Assembly (NCBI GenBank): GCA_023213395.1
Contig: CM041465.1
Coordinates: forward strand, 216,449,741 to 216,513,740
Reading direction: 5' to 3'
DNA length: 64,000 nucleotides
Origin: Cycas panzhihuaensis
Lineage: Eukaryota; Cycadophyta
Both the position numbers and the translations under genes were made by a program. Within the stretch, counting starts at the first letter, position 1, and every line of letters begins with the position of its first letter. Shown here piece by piece: positions 1 to 10,972 of this stretch. The notes beneath the pieces were generated by a model. The model ran no database searches. It saw nothing but the letters and a program-made list of their open reading frames with translations, and was not told the DNA's origin.

Positions 1-2511
1 CCTAGGGACCACATCCCTCTGAGGCTCCTCCTTGGTCTCCGTGAGCTCCCTACCTCACTCCCCTCATCACGTGGCCTCCTCGATGTCATCATCGCCGTAT
101 GGGTATGCGTCCTGCTCGAGCTCGACCTCAATGCCACCTGATCCACCAATTGATCGTATCGGGCCTGGATATAATCTCTCTCACTCTCTACTCCTCGAAG
201 ATACTCCTCTAGTACTACTATCTGAATCCTGCTCCCTACATCTCTACATGCTCCTCCCTAAGCCTCTAGAGTCTGTACGCAACTCTACAACACGTCCCGC
301 TCGCTCTGAGCCTCATCCAGCTCCCGCTGCAGCTGTCCCCTGAATGCTACGTGCTCCTGGGACTCTACAACCTATATGTCCCTCGCCCTTGCCAACAAGA
401 TGAATGCTGCCATGTAGACACCTGCCGATCTAGGTGCATCCTTGACCTAGATGGGTGGCTTCCCCTCTGCATACACTTGAGAGAACATCTCCCTCACCAT
501 CGCCTCTACCAACTGTCGAATCTCTGCAGTACTTGTGATCCAGCATACTATATATCAGTACATGTCTATGGATATTGAATCAACCAAAATCAATCAACAT
601 GTCTATTTGGCAATCAAATAATGATGGGAAATGTCTATATCTCACCTGGTGCAGTGGCCGGCTCCTTGACTCGCATGACTACCTCCTCCCCTAGCGCTCT
701 GCCAGTTGCTGGTACCTCCTCCTCGGGTACCTCCTCTGCTAGGGCCTCTCTCCTCCTTGGGACTGGCTCTACTACCACCTCTCCAGATCTCCTCATGATC
801 CGTAGCCTGCGGGCCTGTGTCACTGGGCCCCTACTCTCCTCCGCAGTCCCTGATGGGCCTGCCTCTCCGTTGGTAGTCCCGGATGGCCTTGCTCCTCCAC
901 TTGTTATCCCTGATGGACCTACCTCTCCTGCAGGTCATGACGGGCCAGCCCCATCTCCACCATCATTGTCTCCTGAGAGCACCCCAGCTCCACCTGTCTC
1001 ATCATCACTGTCCCACCTCACTGCCCTGTATGGATCTACTATAAGGTCCATCATGGTGAGGAGGTCCAATGATGTAACCTCCATTAAGTGTTAGACATGG
1101 GCCTGGTCCTTTGTCCCTCTCAGTCTAGTTTGCCACCTGTGGACCATCGGGGCCCACTCTGTAATGGGGTATGGTCCCCCCACTGGTGCCACTGCTCCAA
1201 AATGATAAAAAAACCAACACTATAGTAGTGTGCTATATGACAATCCTCCCTTGCCTACTACTCTGATAGCATCCAACTGTGCGATGAGGTTCGTCACTAT
1301 CAGGGTAGCCCAGTCCATCCTCTCGCCAACTTCGCCATGATGCAATGCATCCATCCATCCCCCAGGGATGTCCCTATAGTTCTGTTTCTAGGAAACCTAG
1401 AACAGAATGCATAAAGTAATCAACTTCCTCACTCGAGGAATCCCTAACATGACCATAGCCCTTCTCCTCTTCCATCTGTCCACCCCGGTAAAGAATGTCA
1501 CCACCTCCCTATGCATTGCCTTATTACTAGGCATTGCTCCCAGTGCTATCAGCCTCCCAGTCATTGACACCCCCAGTATCCTCCTAATGTCCCTCGGTGT
1601 CACTGTCATGTCTCCCACCTGGGGTAGGTGGAAAATGTGCCTCCTCTGGTCCTAGTGTGACACGATATCGATCAGTAGCCTCCGGTCTGACATATACTGA
1701 GGCGTCTGCATGACCTTCAGCAGGCCATATCTCCATAGGACTCCCTTGTCCTCCCGTGACATCATCTCTATGAAACTCAACATCGCCATCCCTATGTTTT
1801 CATGGTTGTCTACTATGATCACAGCTTGCAAACACCACCAAAAACTAATCAGAACCTAGCTTGCACTTATCACACCACTAAAAACCAGTCAGAACCTAGC
1901 TTGAACTCACCTCTCAGCCTCTAGGTTGTCTCTCAGCTCTATCTGATTGAGAATTAGGGCCCTTTTGGCCCTTATCTTCTTTTTTCTACAATGTTACCTT
2001 CGTACTGCGTTAAACTCTGTGGTACCATGGAGTTTGGCCTGAGTCCCGCGGTGATTGGGGCCTCGCAGCAAAGATCATGACACTACAATCTTTGCCACGG
2101 TGTGAATGGCACTCCCCCAAAAGCGGGGGTTTTCTGCCCAAAAAATAAAAGAATATCTTCTGGGTGAGCCCCAATAGGGCCCACTTGGACCAGGGCTGTC
2201 TAATGCCCCAGTCCCGCCTCTTTCTCGGTCTGATTCAGACTCTAAGAGGTCATTTTTCGCCCATCTGGAGCCTAAAAATCATGCAAAATTCACAAAAAAA
2301 TAATGAAATTAAAACTCTGAGATGGGCTAGGTTTCATAGGATCCACTCACTGGATCTGGCCTGGTTGTCGTCATCTTACTCCCGTGGTCTCGATGGCTAT
2401 CTCCCCGCTCCGGTCCAACAGTCTGATCTCCCTTTGCGTGCCTCCAAAGTTGGGTGGAACTCCACTGCATAAGGGAATGGCTCTGAATTCTCTCGAGAGC
2501 CTATGAAAATA
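1..2511 (-). pseudogene. Antisense plant-mobile-domain (PMD) gene of element A, coiled-coil tail, spliced
   Basis: The gene runs against the retrotransposon. A TATA box at 2541-2535 gives a predicted start near 2510. A short intron follows, with donor AG|GTGAGT at 1910 and an acceptor near 1825. The PMD exon (about 1824-646) reads HIFHLPQVGDMTVTP then RRILGVSMTGRLI, the PMD core known from MAIN/MAIL1-type proteins and from transposons. Upstream residues resemble RRLLIDIVSH. A Glu-rich stretch leads to a second donor at 645 (CAG|GTGAGA), an intron of roughly 110 bases, and a tail rich in Arg, Glu and Gln (RELDEAQSERD) typical of a coiled coil that leaves the window. In-frame stops, for example a TAG where Trp is expected before DQRRHIF, make it a pseudogene. 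PMD function in the element is unknown. Identification is by motif memory and agreement with copy B. Confidence 0.72.
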
Positions 2512-2534
2512 AATATGTTTTCTGTCAAGTTTCC

Positions 2535-2541
2535 TTATATA
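2535..2541 (-). promoter_or_regulatory. TATA box of the antisense PMD gene (copy A)
   Basis: The minus strand reads GCCTATATAAGGAA with GC-rich sequence just upstream. The same block occurs in element B at 37650-37644 at the same place relative to the gene. Position 25-35 bases ahead of a conserved segment and about 700 bases upstream of the PMD exon fits a core promoter. Promoter function is inferred. Confidence 0.5.
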
Positions 2542-3089
2542 GGCGGGGGCCCTAATGGGCACTATCTCTATTTTAACTCTCCTGACAGCCCTCTTGACCG
2601 TCTCATATCCCTGATCACCTTTGCCTTCTGGCCCTATCTCCCATTGCACTCCTATAGCCTTTGTTTCGCTCTTCCTTGCAGGTGCATTTATAGCTCCTTG
2701 CCAATGAACTTTTTTACAAGGTCCTTTCATCTCGTTTTGCATGCCACCCCCATGCATGCTTGAGTTTATACTCATCTAGCTCGTTTTGCCATCCTGGACC
2801 CAGTTCTGCAGCTCTTTTCTACCCCTAAGGCCTCTAGAGAGAATGCTCCCCCCATTCGGGGGCATGCTTTACTTTCCGAAGCAACCTTTGGTACTCGAGG
2901 GTGCCCCTTTTCTTGCGCACTCTCAGGCAGTGGTTAAATAGCCTGCTCTCGTCCATGGGTAGCCTTATTGCCAGGTCCTCCTACCCTTCATGGCCATTTA
3001 TTTCTTGCCTTTCGAGTCTCTTTTTGCTCTGACTCTTATATTTACTGCATATTTTCACTACCGAGATATTTTCCTTTCATCATCTATGC
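2542..3089. other. Spacer between antisense promoter and second RNase H (copy A)
   Basis: No convincing gene. It corresponds to 37651-38190 in element B and probably holds upstream regulatory sequence for the antisense gene on one strand and the approach to the RNase H frame on the other. Open frames on both strands here show no recognisable motif. Confidence 0.4.
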
Positions 3090-3480
3090 CTCTCTACATC
3101 TTTAATGATGGCGAAAGCCGCGATAACCCTGGACCTTTTGCTGTTGCTTGGATTCTTCGTAGCTCTTTCAGATGTGATATCCTACATTCTAGAGTCTTCC
3201 TCCCCAAGGCTACCAATAACGAAGTTGAGTATACAACTATTATTGAAGCTCTCACTGATGCTCTTCGTTTCCATCACAGACCGATCATTTTGCTTTGCGA
3301 TTCCCAGGTTTTGGTATCCCATCTCACTCAGGTTTACCAGGTGCGATGCCCTCACTTAAGAACCCTTGCTTCGACTGCCAGATCTCTCTTGGCTTGTTTT
3401 CATTCTGTCAACATTTGACATATTCCTCGGGCTCTCAACACTGAGGTAGATAGTCTTGTTCGCCTCATCCTTGAGCGTTG
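3090..3480 (+). pseudogene. Second (archaeal-type) RNase H of element A
   Basis: The translation contains YIFNDGESRDNPGP, then NNEVEYTTIIEAL, then ILLCDSQVLVSHL, matching the order of the RNase H fold used in the extra domain of Tat elements. Three acidic catalytic positions are visible: Asp in NDG, Glu in VEY and Asp in CDS. Beyond an in-frame stop at 3416-3418 the line continues as HIPRALNTEVDSLVRL, which would supply the fourth acidic residue. It sits about 450 bases before the 3' LTR and is separate from the RNase H fused to RT. The family is thought to degrade RNA in RNA:DNA hybrids during reverse transcription. The single stop and the NDG in place of the usual TDG are the main damage; it is better preserved at the active site than copy B. 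Confidence 0.75.
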
Positions 3481-3925
3481 CCTTCCTCTTCTCACTGACC
3501 ATCCCTGAGGCTTGTCTAGTTGCCCTGTCACCCAAGTCTTAAGCCATCCTACACATCATCTTGCGATCCGTTCGCACCTTCGAAAGCTAGCCGCTAATGA
3601 GGTTAAACTATGGTGACTACCAGTTTTGTTCACTTACTCCTCCTACTTGATCATGCATATCTCTTTGTATCTTTTGCGATGGGGGCAACCCCCTCATCCT
3701 TCTTGTCTTCCAGTCGATCCTTGGGTGGTGCATAGGTAGCCCTTACATGGTCTCCACTTGTATCTTCGTATCCACGCGTTCTGCCATGACACTCATCGGT
3801 ACCTTTGACTACTATTATGATCATGATTTATATATATACATACACATGCTACTGACAGTTGTGTTGCTAACATTCACCATCGAACTATGCTTCCAAGTAG
3901 TGAGGCCTTGTTGCCAAGGGGGCAG
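3481..3925 (+). other. 3' untranslated spacer and polypurine tract of element A
   Basis: Degenerate coding-like sequence continues to about 3640, then AT-rich sequence. It ends in the purine-rich stretch ccaagggggcag directly before the LTR's TG at 3926, a good polypurine tract for plus-strand priming. Confidence 0.55.
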
Positions 3926-6632
3926 TGTTTCCCAACTTCTAGGAATGGATATGTAGAGGTTGACTCAGGTAAGTGCAGGTATGTTTCTCACCTTATTTTT
4001 GCCTTTTGTGAGGAGTATTTGCTTGCATGCTTTATTTTTCGTAGATGGTTTGCACCTTCTACACCTATTTAGCCTATGATGACTATAGTGGGGGCACACT
4101 TCTAGTAAGTGCAGCACTCCGGTGGCAGCGTCACTTCTTGCAATCTGCCCTACTCCCCTTAAGACTCGCTTGATTCATGTGATGATTACCCATATGTTGA
4201 CTTACCGCCCATTGGCCTCCTTGTTCCCGTGATGGCCTTTCTTACAGCTCTCAGTCTGTTATTTGCCTATGGGCAAGTGGGCTCGCTCCCCTGCTGGCCT
4301 CCTAGTATATTGGTCCACAGCCCTAACTGGCTGCTTAGGCCAGTTTGGACTTCTGGTCCCATACTGCGGTAAATTTCGCGGTACTGCAAAGTTTCCCACA
4401 GTGCGACTGTTATGATTTATTTTTTAAAATTGCCATGGTAATTCTCACATTTATTGTAGAATTTTCACATGGCTTTCGACCCACCTTAGCGCTAACTAAG
4501 CCCTAATTGCTCGATTAGGGTTGGGGCTAAGTATTTAAGCCTATCTTAGCTCATTTTTAGAATCTTTTGGCTCTTTCTGGAAGGATTACAAAGGAAAAAT
4601 GCACTGTTGTCTGCTCTCTTCTACTGCTTGGTTGTATTTCCAGGACCTGCAACTGCTCTTTAGCACCCAACTCTCCTTAGGCTTCATTGTGACATCTTCA
4701 CAGCTTATTGCACACCTTAGAGAGGGCCTCCTTGAGGAGTTTTTAGGGTCTCCTTGCCCAGGAAGTTACCAAGTGGTCCCAGAAGCAGGATTTCCTTCAA
4801 CCATCTCAGTAGGGGCTCCATACCTATTGTACTTCAGCCTTTTTTCAAGTTTTCTAGCCTCTTCTAGTAGGCTTTTATAGAGGTAAATGCCTCCCACTTT
4901 CTCTGAAGGTATTTATTGATTTAAAGTCCTTCCCTTATTCAGTTTATGCCCAGTTTTGTACGTTTGTCACCGGCTTTTCTTATCTTGTTTTAAGGGTTTG
5001 TTTCTTATCTTTCTCTTAGACTTTTTCTTTGTTGTTTAGGCCTCTTTTCCTGTGTTTCATGCCAAGGATAGTGGCCAAAGAGAGCTCCATAGGGTTTAGG
5101 ATAGAGCTAGGTGGATTCCGTACTACCTTTGGCGGTTCCTAAGAGGCTTCTGCCCTCGAAACCCTCCTCTTTGCCCCCGTGTTGTTCCTCGAGTGGGAAA
5201 AGGATTAGAGGATCACTTCCTATTGTTGAAATCAGTGTTTGCACCTATTACAATGCTGGTTTATAGGCTCATTTCCCTCATCCGGGCAACGCATAAGCCT
5301 CAGAAACTTTCCTTAGCTCAACCCTTATTTCAACGGCCCGGTTTGCTCCCCATAGCACTCTGGGTCATTGAGTACTTCTTTGGGCTCTTTTGTACTTTTG
5401 TTACCCCAGTTTTTAGCCAGCTATACAACCATACCCTCGCTACCCTGTGGCTTCTTAAGGGAGGGTAGGGTTGCTCTTTGCGGGAGGTGGGCCACTCTGA
5501 GGCTCACCTATCTACTTACCGTTCATTTAAGCATTTTTACCATAATTTATTGTTGCAACCTTATGATTTATGAGCACTAACATATATGTATAGATATTTG
5601 GTTTTAGCATATGCATACATGTGTTGTTGGAACTCCTCTTTATGTTGCTAGCCTCTTTTCTCTGGAAAGGAATATTTACGCTTACTTGCAGGTATACGGT
5701 GGGTGCGAGGGACTTCTCCCCTCTTCTCTATCCTGGGTAAGTGCATTTACGCGTATTTTATCATAGCATTTTATTTTCTGCTATTGCTTTCCTTTTCCTT
5801 TTTGGCACTTTAGTGTCGCTTTCCAGGGAAGGTAAGGAAGCCCCATGCTTCACCCTACCGTGACCCCCCTTTTTTGCCGTGCTTCTTGGAACAATTTGGA
5901 CACCTTGTGGAAGCGTTGTCGCTTCGATCGCATCCTCATTCCAGGTATGTGTTCTTGCTTTGTTTTACTCTCTTTCTTTTAAAAAGGGTTTGCATCGTAG
6001 TAATTAGACCACCTAAAAGGAAAAAGGAATCAACTCTCTTTTTTGTTTACATTCTGTATGTTATATCTTATATACTACACCTATTGTAGGAAAGGGTTTT
6101 AGGAAGTTCTTCTCTTCAACCTTTCCTTTCAGCTTGTGAACTTTGCCCTTGCCCTCTTGGCTTGTTATATTTGGTTTAGTTTACTTGTGTGTGCCTTAGC
6201 ACCCTCTCCTCTCTTGATTGCTCCTTAAAAGAGGGGAACTTTTGATCGATCGATCTTTCCCATTCCCTTCTTTTTCTCTTGGTTCCCTTTGCTTAGCCGA
6301 ATAACCAAGAAGGTCCTAACTATAGGCTATTCACCTACTTTGCCTCTACTCGTTTCCCTCCACCATAGGGAAGCCTTCGAGGGATTCTCTCCCTTCCCTT
6401 CCGGCCATCCAAGGGTAGGAGGACTCTTCCCCAGAATATATCTAGGCCACTCTTTCACCTCCCTTCTTCCTAGTTGAAGTGGGGAACCATCTCTAGGTAG
6501 TTGGGTACCATCCGTAGGTCCCGAACTTGTGCTCCAGCGTACGGGGTGCCCTGTGTGGTACTTGCCTCGCTTGTAGGTTCTTATGTGCACCCCGATAGTG
6601 TCATCGATCATCCTCATTATCCCTGCGTAGCT
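3926..6632 (+). repeat. 3' LTR of element A (Tat type, about 2.7 kb)
   Basis: Starts TGTTTCCC next to a polypurine tract and shares landmarks in order with B's LTRs: aggaatggata near the start, a CAGGTAAG word, 'cctatgatgacta', a block repeating 'gcggt' and 'aagtt', a TATA-like tatttaa near 4532, and a CT-rich 3' half. It is clearly more diverged from B than B's two LTRs are from each other. The 3' boundary is uncertain by some tens of bases. Confidence 0.75.
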
Positions 6633-7671
6633 AGGTGGTTATCCTAAATATGATTTTGGAAGTTTTAATACAAAATCTACAATGGGATAAAAAGCATATC
6701 AACTTGTTGCTAAAATGATGATTTTTCTAAATCTATAAGCATGCTATTTTGCCCTATTTTGTGATTTTTTTTTTCACAAAATTTACAAATAATGATAAAT
6801 GGGCAATTTTTAGAAATTATAAATATGAAGGCCTAAATAATAAAATTTGAATTTATGATAGAAGGAAAATATGTTCAGAATGTCATTTCTAATAGATTTG
6901 TGAAGTCAGATTTTAGAAAAGCCACAAAAACTTTTCTGCCCAAAAAAGCACCAAAGCAAAAAGCAAGCTAGATTAACTATCTCAGAATCTAGACTTCAAT
7001 ATGTCAAAAGTGGTGTTTTGACATGTACATTAACTTTCCCTTCTGCACCATCTACAAAATCTGTAAAAAAATTACCCGAAATGCCCTTACAAGGTCCTTT
7101 GTGGGGTTGAATAGGCAAAATCAGCAACCGTGAGAAAACTGCATACATCTCACTAACCAGTGGATGAAATTTGATGATATTTATCTTAAAACGATCTTAA
7201 GACATAAATTTAATAGATCCCTTAATAAAAATTACAGATCTTTAGCTTATAATTGAAGGATTTAATTAGGAAAAGTGCTTTAAAATACTTATCTACAAAA
7301 TTTACCCTTTTTGTCACATCTAAAACTCTCTGTTTCAGGATAAATCTAAAGTTTCTCTAGAAGAAAAAAATGATCCTCTAGTGACGATGACCTTGCACAT
7401 CAAATTCCATCAAATTCTAAGATGGTTGAATTTTTATGAAAATTTGGGCCTTTAATGCTCACAGGGTATTCGTATTGAGCGACTTCAAAACACATATTCT
7501 TCACCTTTGAATTTCTACATACATGGACAAAGTAGCAACATATAAAATACTATAATTTTATGCTCTCAAAATGTTAAAAAAATAAATGCACTCTCAATAC
7601 TTCACATTGAAGGTGAAGGAGAGGCAAAATGACTCCATGCAAGTGGAATGGAGTGAATAGATCCCCTTCTA

Positions 7672-7683
7672 GCTCTGATACCA
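7672..7683 (-). other. Primer binding site, tRNA-iMet (element H)
   Basis: The minus strand reads TGGTATCAGAGC, the exact 12-base plant Copia primer site, two bases inside the LTR. Its intactness contrasts with the decay around it. Confidence 0.85.
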
Positions 7684-7685
7684 CA

Positions 7686-7997
7686 TGAAGGAAGGGTGGA
7701 TCTAGTAGATAAATCACTCACATGTACACAATGGCAATAGAGAATGAAAATAAAGATGAAACAAGATATGAGAGCAAGTTTAGAGGTGAGAATGAATAAT
7801 GACTCCCTCCTTGAGATTTCTCTTTTTATTATTGAGGGTGAGCATTAGGGTTAGGATCTTTTTGCCTAATGACATGAACCCGAAATTACATCTAAATGCA
7901 CATAAAGTACATTTCATTAAGAGACTAATGCTAATAATATATCCTAAGGTCATATAATTAATCTACACAAATGACCTTGATACATTAACCTCTTTCA
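7686..7997 (-). repeat. 5' LTR of element H
   Basis: About 312 bases starting TG and ending CA. It aligns along its whole length with the 298-base LTRs of element E (shared words include gtggatct, gagaatgaat, gggtgagcattag, and cattaac near the end). It abuts element D's 5' LTR with only four bases between. Confidence 0.75.
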
Positions 7998-8001
7998 TTA
8001 A

Positions 8002-8259
8002 TGTTTATGTCATGAGCCCTAACTATTAGTGATGAGTTATTAGAATATTAGGTGAGTCATAGCATCATCATTTAATATAATCACAAGTTTTAGGGTAATT
8101 ATAAGTCAATGTTTTCACCAAACCTATTTTGTATATATCTGTATAGAAGCTTATATATAACATTATGATTCTTCATAAATAAACTTAATTTTTTAAGGTA
8201 AACCAACTTTATCTGATATTTTTTGTGTTTATATTTTTAGTTAGTCAAAACTACTCACA
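8002..8259 (+). repeat. 5' LTR of element D
   Basis: 258 bases from TGTTTATGTCATG to CTACTCACA, matching 54022 onward and 57044 backward in the 3' LTR. Over the first 110 bases I count about 29 differences between the two LTRs, by hand. Confidence 0.75.
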
Positions 8260-8261
8260 TT

Positions 8262-8273
8262 TGGTATTAGAGA
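8262..8273 (+). other. Primer binding site, tRNA-iMet (element D)
   Basis: Reads TGGTATTAGAGA, 10 of 12 bases of the Copia consensus, two bases after the LTR. Confidence 0.7.
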
Positions 8274-9760
8274 CAAATTTTGTGGACCTAATTTCAAGGG
8301 ATTTAGAAGATAAATGTTGAGGTTCAAGTTTGAGAATGAATTTAGTAAATTCAAAGTGGTTTTTTAAAGCCAAGTATGTTGTGAAAATAATAGAAAAATG
8401 AATATCTTTTATGTGAAAATTTACAATGGTTGTTGTTATATGTGTAGTGATTTTTTAGTGGTAGTTTTAGAATATTTAATAGGGTGTTCTTGTTCAATCA
8501 TTAAACAAAAATAATGATAAAATTTATAATAATTTTTATAGAGAAATTTTCTATTTATGGTTATAAGTGCTAGTCTAGGGCATGAATTTTGGTAGACGTT
8601 TTTCTATAGTTCATGAAAATTTATTGTTAATGCATGTTTTCAAGCTATTACAATGAGTAGGTTTTTGGAATTCCTTCATGACCCAGGGTAGTGGACCACA
8701 TGTCAAGCTTGAAGTATAAGTTATAAACTAAATGGGAGATAACAATGAACATCACTTAAACATAACAATAATGCCATTTATTATGGTGTTAAACTATGAA
8801 TATCCCATGAGGAAATTTTTAACAAATGTAATAGGCACATGGTTCATGGATGTGAAATCAAATACATCAATGGAGATCTAAATCTCTTAAAGAATGTCAA
8901 TATACCAAATGGGATATAAAATGAGTATAGACAAAGATGGATTCCATGCAAGTTCAAGTGGTAAATATATGTTTTAAGGTTTTAAATACCCAAGGATAAG
9001 TAGTAGAAGATGTTGTTAGATGTTATAAGTAATTGAACACCAGACATTAAAGCTTAAATGAAGGAAATAAATGAATTTTAAAGCTTAGGGTCAAACACTA
9101 TATAGTCTAGAATCCTATAGTAATTAGAACAAACAGATATAACAAAGATAAAATCTTAGATAAAGATCCATAGATGAGTTAGATGAAAAATATAGATCCA
9201 TAAACAAGCTTCAAAGATGAAGATAAATTGTTAATCCAACAAAAAATATGAGATAATAATCATAATACAAGTTGAGATTCATATGCATATTCACCAAAAA
9301 TCTATTTTTAAAAACTTTCAATCTGATTTATTTTTTAAATTTCTAAATTTTGATTGAATTAAATTATCTTTCATAAACATTTTAAATCTAGTGACTAAGC
9401 CCCTAGCACAAAGCCTCTAAGTCATATGGACTTATAAAGTTCTTAAGACTTTTTTAGCTTATTTAATACTCTTTTAAAAATTTTGAAAGCACATCTTAGT
9501 TGTAATGTTTTCACTCTCTATCACTCTATAGAGGTGGTATGGTATAATTGCAACTAGTTATGTGACATTCATGATTTTCTATTTTTTTAATACTTTATAA
9601 AGTGATTAATGACTTTAAATATATAAAATTAATAAAATATCAGTGTGTATAATATCAAGGCTATTTAGCACTTATTTTTGTGTATGATTTCTATTTTTTT
9701 ATATGAAATTAATCTTCCATATAAATATGTAGGGTGGAAACCTATTCAACTCTTAAATAA
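8274..9760 (+). other. Leader of element D
   Basis: AT-rich sequence with many stops in all frames. No gene recognised. It probably includes the untranslated leader and a very decayed gag N-terminus. Confidence 0.5.
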
Positions 9761-10500
9761 ACAAATTGGTTAGTGTTGAAAACTATGGCACCTAAAAGTC
9801 CCATATGACCATTTTTCTCTAAATGAATGGGTTGTGGTAAATTATGTAAGGTAATGTGACTATGGTAGACAAAAGGACTATTTATGCTTATGAAAAGGTA
9901 GAGCATGAAGGTAAAAGTGATTTTACCTTTAAGACTGATTAATATATATATCATTGGAGTTCTAGTAGAGAATGTTAGAAGAGCCAAAATACCTAAGGAA
10001 ACATGGGATGCCATCGCATCTATCTTTGAGATTGCAAATGATGTAAGGATCATGATTTTAAATAATTAGTTATATAGTCTCAATATGGAAGTTTCAATAG
10101 TTGAATATCTCCAAACCACGAATATCAAAAATTAGTTAGAAAATGTTGGGGAGGCTATCAATGATAAGAACATCATCATTATAGTATTGAAGAGCTTGTT
10201 AAAATATTTTAAAAATTTATGACAAGTTCTTTTCTATTAAAGAAAGTAATAAATATTACATTTAGTAAGATAAAGGTATTACTTTTATAACATAAGCTTA
10301 TATTAAAGAATAATGTTGTTGGGGAATCATAAGGTGCATTCTTAGGGAAGTCAAAAGGAAAGAAAACCTTCATTTACAAGAAGAAAGAGACTCAGTAATA
10401 ATAGTATTCTATTAGAAATGGAAACTAAAGCTAAGTTACTAGTGCAATGAACTAGACCATTTTAAGAAGGTTTATAGGAAACAAAAGGCTGATGAATAAA
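9761..10500 (+). pseudogene. gag relic of element D
   Basis: Broken frames read IPKETWDAIASIFEIANDV, then EYLQTTNIKN, then LENVGEAINDKNIIIIVLKS, the pattern of the Copia gag capsid region (UBN2 family). Near 10434-10490 a relic zinc knuckle (CNELDHFKKVYRK) has lost two of its cysteines. Several stops and shifts are present. Gag would package the element RNA. The open frame on the opposite strand at 9742-10053 is a shadow of this region. Confidence 0.7.
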
Positions 10501-10609
10501 AGAAGGGAGGTTAACAAATTAGGCAAAGAAACTATAGGCAGGACACTTTTCTAGATACTCAATTAACTGAACTCACAAAGGTGAAATTTTATTCTTAACA
10601 TATTCATAT

Positions 10610-10972
10610 ACAAGTCTGAAGGCATATGATGTCTAGTATATTAATTTAAGGGCTTCTAGGCATATGACAGACAAGATTGAATGGTTTAGGAACATGTGGA
10701 AAGAAATTGGGTATATAGTCACCTTAGGAAACAATAAAGTATTAAATGTAAAGGGAATAGAAGAGATCCCATTCATCACACCTAATGGAGAAGTCTATTA
10801 CATTGAAGATATGATGTGCATGCTAAGAGTAAAGAAAAACTTAATCCTTTTTAGGCAGATCAAAGATAATAATATGTGTGTTCTCTTTAAGGATGGGGAG
10901 GTTTTATCAATGAACATGATGGAAAAATTATTGCGGAAGATGTCAAAGATAATGTTGTTTATAGGCTCTTAG
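10610..10972 (+). pseudogene. Protease relic of element D
   Basis: LRASRHMTDKIEWF at the start corresponds to the Copia protease signature DSGASRHMT, with the catalytic Asp region damaged. It continues as VTLGNNKVLNVKGIEE, PFITPNGEVYYIED and a decayed VKKNLILFRQI, all standard Copia protease landmarks in order. The stretch from 10664 stays open for 102 codons, one of the longest in D. An aspartic protease of this type would cut the gag-pol polyprotein. Confidence 0.75.

Larger units (their letters stand above)
1..6632 (+). mobile_element. Element A: 3' part of a Tat-type Ty3/Gypsy retrotransposon
   Basis: The left edge of the window cuts this element, so gag, protease, RT and integrase are not seen. 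In order it holds an antisense PMD gene, the second RNase H, a purine-rich tract ending at 3925 and a 2.7-kb 3' LTR. The same order recurs in element B at 30.4-41.8 kb, which fixes the identity. The right end near 6632 is approximate, because the last LTR bases align only loosely with B (shared block around the word 'attatcc'). The element lies in or beside the leader of Copia element H. No target duplication can be checked because the left end is missing. Confidence 0.85.
6633..7997 (-). mobile_element. Element H: 5' end of a minus-strand Ty1/Copia retrotransposon
   Basis: Only the 5' LTR (7686-7997), primer binding site (7683-7672) and about 1 kb of leader remain. LTR and leader match element E closely in layout, including a shared segment of the type 'ctccat-gcaagtg' just inside the primer site, so H and E belong to one family. 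No gag is reached before element A begins. The leader has no coding frame I can recognise. Confidence 0.75.

Noticed and set aside
621-1094. Plus-strand Ser/Pro-rich open frame (also 31148-31543)
   Set aside because: Antisense shadow of the Glu-rich linker of the PMD gene; low complexity and not conserved as protein between A and B.
2371-2775. Minus-strand open frame of 134 codons ahead of the PMD exon
   Set aside because: It spans the predicted TATA box, and similarity to B (37543-37797) can be explained by promoter and leader conservation; no domain seen. Kept as a non-coding interpretation, though a short upstream exon is not excluded.
9742-10053. Hydrophobic minus-strand open frame
   Set aside because: Reverse of element D's gag capsid region.
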